Notes under the pieces: model-generated
Told to the model about the DNA's origin: nothing
Databases searched by the model: none
Seen by the model: the letters and a program-made list of their open reading frames with translations, nothing else
Assembly: GCA_964384335.1 (NCBI GenBank)
Contig: CAYLKN010000009.1
Span: 1 to 64,000, forward strand
Length of the DNA stretch: 64,000 nucleotides
Direction: 5' to 3'
Source: JAUICS01 sp964384335
GTDB taxonomy: Bacteria > Pseudomonadota > Alphaproteobacteria > Micavibrionales > Micavibrionaceae
Translations under genes and position numbers: made by a program
Part shown: in pieces, positions 58,096 through 64,000 of the stretch
Layout: the number at the start of each line of letters is the position of its first letter
Numbering within the stretch: position 1 is the first letter of the stretch

Positions 58096-58800
58096 TCAAA
58101 CGCCCTCGGCAAAGCCCATGGTGCGTGCCTTCAATGCCGCCTGAGTCCGGTTTTGCGCGCCAAATTTACGGCAAATGCCCCGCACGTGAAGCTTGACCGT
58201 AACAACCTGGATATCAAGCTCTCTGGCGATTTCCTTATTCGATGCCCCTTTCATCAGGAAGCCAAGCACTTCCTCTTCCCTGGGCGTCAGCTTTATGCGG
58301 CGGCTTTCCCCGTTACCGTCATTTGCGGCCGCGTAATATGTCCCGTTGGCATGGCCGTTTTTGTATGCGCCTTCGCCATAACCGTTGTAATATGAAGGCA
58401 GAATTTTGTTATTGTCATCAAGCGGCAGAAAACGGCCGCCGTTAAGCACAAGCTGTATTGCGTTCAGCAGATATTTTCCGGAAAGAGTTTTGGGAAAATA
58501 TCCGGCCGCGCCAAGATCCATTGCCTTCTGAATATCCCGGCTGTTCGCCGTTCCGGACATCAGTCCGAAAAGAGTATCGGGATAGTTATCCAGCATCTCT
58601 TCAAATCCCTTCATACCTTCCATGCCCGGCATCTGAAGATCAAGAAGAACAAGATCGGGTTTGTAACCGCCATCAAGTATTTTTTTGGCTTTTGGCAAAT
58701 CCTTTGCCACCTCGATCTCCGCATCGGGTTCAGCCCCGGTTATGTACTGAACCAGGGCATCCCCGAACAATGTATGATCATCTGCAAGTAGTAGTTTCAT
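58096..58800 (-). CDS. NarL/LuxR-type response regulator
   Basis: A 234-residue regulator. The receiver domain has the acidic pair LLLADDHTLFGDAL, Asp54 in DLVLLDLQMPGMEG, Ser/Thr GLMSGTANSRDI and Lys in AAGYFPKTLSGKYL. A Tyr/Asn-rich linker (about 140-165) leads to a LuxR HTH: KLTPREEEVLGFLMKGASNK, EIARELDIQVVTVKLHVRGI and RKFGAQNRTQAALKARTMG. No kinase is adjacent. It sits 122 bp upstream of the repetitive 859-residue gene on the same strand and is a candidate regulator of it. Confidence 0.93.
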   Translation of the reverse strand: MKLLLADDHTLFGDALVQYITGAEPDAEIEVAKDLPKAKKILDGGYKPDLVLLDLQMPGMEGMKGFEEMLDNYPDTLFGLMSGTANSRDIQKAMDLGAAGYFPKTLSGKYLLNAIQLVLNGGRFLPLDDNNKILPSYYNGYGEGAYKNGHANGTYYAAANDGNGESRRIKLTPREEEVLGFLMKGASNKEIARELDIQVVTVKLHVRGICRKFGAQNRTQAALKARTMGFAEGV

Positions 58801-59005
58801 AATTCCAACCCCATAGATTTCTAACCTAAAGTTATAGATGCAATAACCCTGCCACTTTTAATTCTAATGCTTTATTTGTAAAAAAGGAGTTAATTTCCGG
58901 TGATTTTGTAATCTTTTTGGCTAGGAAATTATCATACAAAAGTTCTGCACCCTAACCATTTTTTGCAAAAAAATATGCATAATGCAAATATTCCCGTTTT
59001 GCAGT

Positions 59006-61240
59006 TCACAGTGATCCATGCACACCCATTGTAACCTGCAGAGGCTGGCCGTTTCTATTCGGGTCTACATCTTCGAGAATAAGACGGTATACATGAACGC
59101 TTTCCAGAACGCGCTGAACATAATTCCGTGTCTCGTAAACCGGGATCAGTTCGATCCAGTCAATCCATTCGACCTTACCTTCCCTTGGATCTCCGTAGGT
59201 TTTAAGCCATGAGGCAACGCGTCCCGGCCCGCCGTTATAAGCAGCCAGAGCAAGTATGACTGACCCGTTATACTTGTCCAGAAGGTAGGCCATATAGCGT
59301 GCACCCAGCTTAATGTTATAGTCCGGTCTGTCATGGAGCCATCGCCTCTGATATGAAAGCCGGGTTTTGCGCGCAATGTAATTGGCAGTCGTTGGCAAAA
59401 GCTGCATCAGTCCCTGCGCCCCGGCAGAGCTTGTGGCTTTTGGATTAAAGGCGCTTTCCTGTCTTATGATTCCGTGAACCAGGGCCCATTCAATTTCGTC
59501 TATGTTTTCAAGGTATTGAATGACGGTTGGATACGCCTGATCTTTTAAAATAACACCCTGATAACTGGCCAGTTTGGCAATATGAAGAGCATCATGCGGC
59601 TGTTTCAGACTGGTTGCCAGTTCCGCGGCCATTCGAAAATCGGAAGGCGTTTTTGCCATTTCCCCCAAAACTTTCAGAAAATCTCCGGCCTCGCTGCGTA
59701 CGCCGGCTTTAACAAAAAGTTTTGATGCGACAACCAGCTCGTGCTTTAAAAAAGCCTCCTTTTCCCGGAAATTGATTTTCGGGGGCTCGACATTAAGAGA
59801 GAACGTAACTCCTTTCTGCGGAATAAGCTTATCTCCGTCAAACGCAATATCCTGTTTTAAAAGCTCATCTTTCGGCATGGAGCGCAAAGCTGCCGAGGCA
59901 AGCTGGCCATAAAACGTTCCGCCGTGAAGAGCCGCCGCCAGATACCACTCGGTCGCCACATCGGGATGACCCAGAACCTCGCTTGCCCGCCCGGCCCAGT
60001 AAGCACCCCGCGCACGGCTGATTGGCGTGCTCACTGAATTATAAAGTTTCTCGAAATGCTCAAATGCCTGCCAGGGTTTATTGACAAAACGCAAGGCAAG
60101 CCATCCGGCAACCCATTCCGCCTGTGCCAGGGCAAAGCCCTCTTTTTGTATATGCTTGCCTGCAATGTAATATGCTTTTTCAAAATCTTTTTCTTCGATA
60201 AGGCGGCGTATGATAATATGGCGCTCATGCCACCATTCTTCGGGATTTGCAATATTCTCGACTGGCGGGGGATTCACTAACACTTCTATGGCGCGGTCAT
60301 TAAGGTTTTCCTTTCGCCTCCACTTAAGACGCTCGTACATCAGACCCGGATCATCCTTCAGATGGGCAGGAACCAGTTCTATAAGACGGTCCACACCGGG
60401 CTGCCTGGCCGAAAGCCGGATTTTTGCTTCAACAAGATATCTGTAAGACTTTCCCATACCGCGGGCCAGTATGCGCGCATTCGTATACTGACGCAGAGAA
60501 ATAAGATTTTGCAGCCGGCGTTCATGATCTTCATGTGAAAACCAGTCGCTATAATTTTTGAAAAATTCCCGTTGCTGATCCGGTGTTATAACAGCCGAGT
60601 ACCACCACTCTCTCAGTATTTCTCTGGCGCTGTCCTGCTCACCGGTTCTGTCCAGTGCCGAGAGATAAGCCTTCATACCGTCCGGCATTATAGGGGGATT
60701 ATCGGCAAACCAGCGCACAACAAGTGAATCAGGCGCTTTATCATTCAAAATATTTTCAGCATAAAGTCTGATTCTCCGGCGTTCAGGCCAGCCGGGATTG
60801 TGCTCCAGAAAATCAATAACGTCCTCAAACGTGATCCTGTCAGTATAACCATGGGTAAACGCCATCCAGAGGTAAAGATTCCGGGCAAATTCCTGTGCCC
60901 TCTCTCCTTTTACCCTTTTAAGGTAAGCCCGCGCCTCAGGCCAGCTTTTCACATCGGCCGCCCTTAGCATTTTAAAAATATTGAGTTCCTGTTCGTTATT
61001 AAGAGAAACTCGGTTCCGTGAATGAAAAAAGGCGCTGATCTCAGGTTTTTTCCCTGCTAAAGGAGCCGGATTCTGTGCTGCTTCCTCTTTATTTACAGAC
61101 GCATCCCTGGATAGTGCAGGATCATCCTTTTCCCGGGCATGAATGGATTTATCCGGAATAAATGTTTCCATACTTACAAAGACAGCTGCGGCGATCAAAA
61201 CCGTAAAAACTATATAACGATGGAAAGATTTGAATTTCAT
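59006..61240 (-). CDS. slt: soluble lytic murein transglycosylase (Slt-like)
   Basis: A 744-residue periplasmic enzyme that cleaves peptidoglycan between MurNAc and GlcNAc with 1,6-anhydro formation. A signal-anchor (YIVFTVLIAAAVFVSMETFI) is followed by a long alpha-superhelical U/L region (about 60-560) and the SLT domain: catalytic Glu595 in HGIIRQESAFNPKATSSAGA, then QGLMQLLPTTANYIARKTR, LGARYMAYLLDKYNGSVIL, ALAAYNGGPGRVASWLKTYG and the C-terminal YETRNYVQRVLESVHVYRLI. Length and layout match family 1 Slt70-like enzymes. It is divergent from smpB. Confidence 0.94.
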   Translation of the reverse strand: MKFKSFHRYIVFTVLIAAAVFVSMETFIPDKSIHAREKDDPALSRDASVNKEEAAQNPAPLAGKKPEISAFFHSRNRVSLNNEQELNIFKMLRAADVKSWPEARAYLKRVKGERAQEFARNLYLWMAFTHGYTDRITFEDVIDFLEHNPGWPERRRIRLYAENILNDKAPDSLVVRWFADNPPIMPDGMKAYLSALDRTGEQDSAREILREWWYSAVITPDQQREFFKNYSDWFSHEDHERRLQNLISLRQYTNARILARGMGKSYRYLVEAKIRLSARQPGVDRLIELVPAHLKDDPGLMYERLKWRRKENLNDRAIEVLVNPPPVENIANPEEWWHERHIIIRRLIEEKDFEKAYYIAGKHIQKEGFALAQAEWVAGWLALRFVNKPWQAFEHFEKLYNSVSTPISRARGAYWAGRASEVLGHPDVATEWYLAAALHGGTFYGQLASAALRSMPKDELLKQDIAFDGDKLIPQKGVTFSLNVEPPKINFREKEAFLKHELVVASKLFVKAGVRSEAGDFLKVLGEMAKTPSDFRMAAELATSLKQPHDALHIAKLASYQGVILKDQAYPTVIQYLENIDEIEWALVHGIIRQESAFNPKATSSAGAQGLMQLLPTTANYIARKTRLSYQRRWLHDRPDYNIKLGARYMAYLLDKYNGSVILALAAYNGGPGRVASWLKTYGDPREGKVEWIDWIELIPVYETRNYVQRVLESVHVYRLILEDVDPNRNGQPLQVTMGVHGSL

Positions 61241-61669
61241 ATATGTAAATTCTCAGGCTTTGAATCTGTTTATGGTACACAGATGGACATTAAGAAAACC
61301 ATGAAGATACAAGGAAGGCAAGTGAATGAATGGGTTGTAAACTTTCATGCTTGCCAGACACAGCAGATTTATGGTTTTCTTGCAAATCCTGATGGGGCGG
61401 CAGATTTCCGTGCATGTATGCTCAGACGGCTTAAAAGCAGCTTTGACTATGTCCTGCAAAGTTTTCGCAAACGCAGCTTTGAAATTTGATACGCGCACAA
61501 TGGACATAGTTAATGAGCCCCGGGCTTTCTTATGACTATAAATAATTTACCATATAGTCCGTTTAGACACTCTTAATTTTACTTTGAAAAAGAAAATTTA
61601 TAAAGAAAGATATTTATAACGGGGCTGTAACCCTTAAATTCAGATTATAAGAACGAATTTTCGAACACG
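61241..61669. other. 429-bp gene-free spacer between slt and smpB
   Basis: The spacer contains the divergent upstream regions of slt and smpB and, at 61293-61380, family B repeat copy 2. Short frames exist on both strands but show no recognisable protein. In many Alphaproteobacteria dapA lies between slt and smpB; no trace of it is seen here. Confidence 0.6.
61293..61380 (+). repeat. interspersed palindromic repeat, family B, copy 2
   Basis: An 88-bp element bounded by AGAAAACCATGAAGAT (61293-61308) and AGATTTATGGTTTTCT (61365-61380). The ends are inverted repeats of each other (12 of 16). Inside, GGCAAG (61317-61322) pairs with CTTGCC (61350-61355), so the element can fold into one long imperfect hairpin. 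Its ends match copy 1 (2108-2227) with 17/17 and 25/29 identities. It lies upstream of smpB. Confidence 0.6.
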
Positions 61670-62167
61670 ATGGCAAACAAGAAAAAAAATAAAAAGTCAG
61701 GTCTTATTTCAACAAATCAGACGGTTTCCGAAAACCGAAAGGCGCGCCATGACTATAGTATCGAGGAAAAGTTCGAGTCCGGGCTTGCCCTTGAAGGTAC
61801 GGAGGTAAAATCACTGCGTCACGGTCAGTGCAGCCTTAAGGAATCGCATGTCGGTCCTAAACAAGGTGAACTTTACCTCTTTAATGCCCATATTCCGGAA
61901 TATCAGCAGGCCGGATCTCATCTGCAGCATGCCCCGAGGCGTCCCCGAAAACTGCTTATGCATAAGCGGGAAATAAACAAACTGATGGGTTCGGTTAAAA
62001 AAGAAGGATATACGATTGTACCGCTCAGACTTTACTTTAATAGTCGTGGCATTGCCAAACTGGAAATCGCCCTGGCCAAAGGAAAAAAAGTTTATGACAA
62101 GAGGGAGGATATCAAGCAGAGAGACTGGAACCGTCAGAAACAAAGGATAATGAAAGAGCGCGGCTAA
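61670..62167 (+). CDS. smpB: SsrA-binding protein SmpB
   Basis: A 165-residue SmpB, which binds tmRNA and brings it to stalled ribosomes. Signature parts are NRKARHDYSIEEKFESGLAL, EGTEVKSLRHGQCSLKESHV, LYLFNAHIPEYQQAG, RPRKLLMHKREINKLMG and the C-terminal GKKVYDKREDIKQRDWNRQK that forms a helix on the ribosome. tmRNA itself (ssrA) is not in the window. Its stop overlaps the stop of the convergent purN by 3 nt. Confidence 0.97.
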   Translation: MANKKKNKKSGLISTNQTVSENRKARHDYSIEEKFESGLALEGTEVKSLRHGQCSLKESHVGPKQGELYLFNAHIPEYQQAGSHLQHAPRRPRKLLMHKREINKLMGSVKKEGYTIVPLRLYFNSRGIAKLEIALAKGKKVYDKREDIKQRDWNRQKQRIMKERG

Positions 62168-62772
62168 AGCCTCGCAACAAAGTCCATATCAATTTCCCCT
62201 GATTCAATTTTTTTGATCACATCCACATAAAACGGTCCTTCTTCGCGTTTTACCCGCTCCTCCAGCGATTCTGGCGTGTCATCCATAGATATCTGTATCT
62301 TTTTCTGCGCAATTACAGGGCCGGTGTCGTAGTTGCAGTCCACAAAATGAATTGTAATTCCAGTTTCTTTCTCATTGTTCGCAATAACAGCTTCATGAAT
62401 TTTTCTCCCGTACATCCCCTCTCCGCCGTATTCAGGCAGTAATCCGGGATGGATATTGATTATTCTGTTTGGATATTCCCGGACTATTGAACCCGGAATT
62501 TTGCGCATATAACCAGACAGCAGGATATGTGTAACCTTATTTTCCTTTAGTGTATTAAGCGTGAATTGGTCTGCGGCCCTGTTATCTCCGAAAATCTTTT
62601 TGTTAACGACAAAAGCCGGGAGTTTAATGCTTTCTGCCCAGATCAATGCTTTGGAGTCGGCGTTATTGCTGAATAAAACTGCCGGATGCGCATTTAAGGT
62701 CCCGTTTCCAATGGCTTCGACAATGGCCTTTGCGCCGGACCCTCCATGAGAGGCAAAAAAAGCAAGACGCAT
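62164..62772 (-). CDS. purN: phosphoribosylglycinamide formyltransferase
   Basis: PurN formylates GAR with 10-formyl-THF in purine synthesis. From MRLAFFASHGGSG (ATG at 62772) the protein has 202 residues. The catalytic Asn-His pair is in NRIINIHPGLLPEYGGEGMY, the Asp in HFVDCNYDTGPVIAQ, and ILLSGYMRKIPGSIVREYPN is conserved. The phosphate-binding loop near the start reads SHGGSGAKAI, where classical PurN has SGxGSNxQAI, so it is a slightly divergent branch. It is the third gene of a purF-folK-purN set, 36 nt after folK. Confidence 0.88.
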   Translation of the reverse strand: MRLAFFASHGGSGAKAIVEAIGNGTLNAHPAVLFSNNADSKALIWAESIKLPAFVVNKKIFGDNRAADQFTLNTLKENKVTHILLSGYMRKIPGSIVREYPNRIINIHPGLLPEYGGEGMYGRKIHEAVIANNEKETGITIHFVDCNYDTGPVIAQKKIQISMDDTPESLEERVKREEGPFYVDVIKKIESGEIDMDFVARL

Positions 62773-62808
62773 CATCATTCCGTCCGGCATACAATCTGGT
62801 TTTCGGTA

Positions 62809-63357
62809 TCATGCATATGCGTTTGAGGAAATGTCGGTGTCATCCGCATGATCTCCGTTTTCTTGATAAAGCTTAATACTGGAAATTTTTTCATTCGAAT
62901 ATCCCTGCACATAATCCTGTGCAGTTTTGTCAGAAACAGGATGACGCCAGTCAGGGGCAATTTCCGCAATCGGAACCATTACAAATTCCCGCGTTTGCAT
63001 TCTTGGATGGGGAAGTATCAGGACATTGCCGAAATTTTTGACCATGCCCTTGTAATCCAGAATATCAATGTCCAGTGTCCTCGGAGCATTTTTATAGGGT
63101 CTTTCGCGTCCAGACTTCTGTTCAGTCTCCTGAAGAAATTTTAGGAGTTCCAGAGGGCCCAGCCGTGTATCAATGTTTACAACAGCATTAATAAAACATG
63201 GATCTTCAGGATTTGGAAAGGCGCGGGTTACGTATAAAGAAGACCTTTGCACAATCCGGATATTATTGCGCTCCATTTCATTAAGCGCAAAACGGACGTT
63301 ATCCGCAGGATGGAAAAAGTCGCCGGAAAGGTTGCTGCCCAGCGCAATCAAAATCAT
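62809..63357 (-). CDS. folK: 2-amino-4-hydroxy-6-hydroxymethyldihydropteridine pyrophosphokinase
   Basis: FolK pyrophosphorylates the pterin in folate synthesis. From the ATG at 63357, with GAAAGGA about ten nt upstream, the protein has 182 residues. The start ILIALGSNLSGDFFHPADN, VTRAFPNPEDPCFINAVVNI, the ATP-binding NAPRTLDIDILDYKGMVK and LILPHPRMQTREFVMVPIAE are the HPPK signature. The C-terminal ~30 residues are extra and polar. It follows purF by 21 nt. Confidence 0.94.
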   Translation of the reverse strand: MILIALGSNLSGDFFHPADNVRFALNEMERNNIRIVQRSSLYVTRAFPNPEDPCFINAVVNIDTRLGPLELLKFLQETEQKSGRERPYKNAPRTLDIDILDYKGMVKNFGNVLILPHPRMQTREFVMVPIAEIAPDWRHPVSDKTAQDYVQGYSNEKISSIKLYQENGDHADDTDISSNAYA

Positions 63358-63378
63358 TGCCGTTTTCCTTTCCAAGCT

Positions 63379-64000
63379 TTATCCAAGGTCCGTAATGCGC
63401 TTTCCGGTTCTCTTGTTCATAAAATCGGTTAGCGGGACAGGATAATCACCGCTGAAACACGCATCGCAGAACTTCCGTTTTTCTCCGTTTCTTTTCCCCT
63501 GGTCCAGGGCTTTATAAAGACCATCAAGAGAAATATAGGCCAGAGAGTCAACGCCGATATGTTTACCGATTTCTTCAGGTGTTTTTTGATTTGCCAGCAG
63601 TTCACTGCTTGAAGGCGTATCAATCCCGTAATAGCAACTGTACTTTGTCGGCGGAGCAGATATACGCATATGAACCTCTTTTGCACCCGCATGCCTGACC
63701 ATCTCAACGATTTTCCTTGATGTCGTTCCGCGCACAATTGTATCGTCAACCAAAACAACAGTTTTCCCTTCCAGAAATGATTTATTGGCGTTATGTTTTA
63801 ACTTCACACCAAGATGACGGATCTGCTGGGTCGGCTCGATAAACGTACGCCCGACATAATGGTTCCGAATTATACCAAGTTCAAAAGGCACCCCGCATTG
63901 TTCGGAGTATCCGATTGCGGAGGGCACACCACTGTCGGGAACGGGAACAACGATATCCGCGCCGTCAACGGGAGATTCGCGTGCCAGTTCGGCACCGATG
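63379..64000 (-). CDS. purF: amidophosphoribosyltransferase, 3' part only
   Basis: About the last 207 residues of PurF, which makes phosphoribosylamine from PRPP and glutamine, the first step of purine synthesis. The frame runs off the right window edge (IGAELARESPVDGADIVVPV, then PDSGVPSAIGYSEQCG). It carries the ERT-type GIIRNHYVGRTFIEPTQQIR and the PRPP loop TVVLVDDTIVRGTTSRKIV. It ends with FCDACFSGDYPVPLTDFMNK and a short tail. The N-terminal glutaminase domain lies outside the window. Confidence 0.95.
   Translation of the reverse strand, partial: IGAELARESPVDGADIVVPVPDSGVPSAIGYSEQCGVPFELGIIRNHYVGRTFIEPTQQIRHLGVKLKHNANKSFLEGKTVVLVDDTIVRGTTSRKIVEMVRHAGAKEVHMRISAPPTKYSCYYGIDTPSSSELLANQKTPEEIGKHIGVDSLAYISLDGLYKALDQGKRNGEKRKFCDACFSGDYPVPLTDFMNKRTGKRITDLG

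Noticed and set aside
58801..59005. Terminator of slt around the TTTTTGCAAAAA palindrome
   Set aside because: The palindrome is short, has no loop and lacks a clear GC-rich stem followed by a T-run in the direction of slt; too weak to annotate.
61253..61507. Short reverse-strand frame upstream of smpB as a dapA remnant
   Set aside because: Its translation has none of the DapA features and overlaps a palindromic repeat; it is better taken as noncoding.

Overview
The window is a piece of a Gram-negative alphaproteobacterial chromosome. The evidence is the alphaproteobacterial type of elongator tRNA-Met, families mostly met in that class (DUF3108, DUF2336, DUF1285, response regulators ending in FGPDRRR), the slt/smpB and purF/folK housekeeping genes, and a capsule-lipid gene set like the rhizobial rkp K-antigen region. 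I cannot place it to order. A run of exactly 100 N (4820-4919) shows this is a draft or metagenome scaffold.

0-8.5 kb: tRNA-Met with a clear promoter, a DUF3108/FemAB-like pair, dapD, a DegP/HtrA protease, an EamA transporter broken by the assembly gap, UvrD helicase, a CPBP membrane protease and a nitroreductase. 8.7-10.9 kb: secE-nusG-rplK-rplA with a structured rplK leader. The usual rplJ-rplL-rpoBC continuation is absent. 10.9-19.7 kb: a hybrid histidine kinase, fabI-mnmA, two unknown proteins, and pyrF-trpF-trpB without trpA. 19.7-24.1 kb: a DUF3429 membrane protein, a TerA-like / Ca2+-Na+ exchanger / TerD set, and a DUF2336 protein. 24.3-28.4 kb: a large membrane hybrid kinase coupled to a response regulator and an Hpt-like helical protein.

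28.9-46.0 kb is the most interesting part, a capsule/lipid locus on one strand. It runs KpsS-like protein, 2476-residue PKS/FAS megasynthase (KS-AT-DH-degenerate MT/KR-ER-KR-ACP), alpha-oxoamine synthase (serine-palmitoyltransferase family), GNAT-fold N-acyltransferase of the bacterial ceramide synthase type, short-chain reductase, LTA-synthase-like sulfatase-fold membrane enzyme, lipoprotein, KpsE-like inner-membrane protein and KpsD/Wza-like export protein. Synthase, acyltransferase and reductase are the three activities needed for ceramide. With a dedicated megasynthase as acyl source, the locus looks like a self-contained pathway for a sphingoid/ceramide-like lipid linked to capsule export.

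46.0-53.6 kb: a DUF1285 gene and, divergent from it, a MoxR-DUF58-BatA/DUF4159-vWA cluster. 53.7-58.8 kb: three unrecognised proteins (one of 859 residues with ~60-residue repeats and Cys clusters) behind a NarL-type regulator. 59.0-64.0 kb: slt, smpB, purN, folK and the 3' part of purF.

I see two families of small interspersed palindromic repeats, each with two copies: A at 16979 and 53660 (opposite orientations, both directly after stop codons) and B at 2108 and 61293. No CRISPR array, insertion sequence, prophage or replication origin was recognised.
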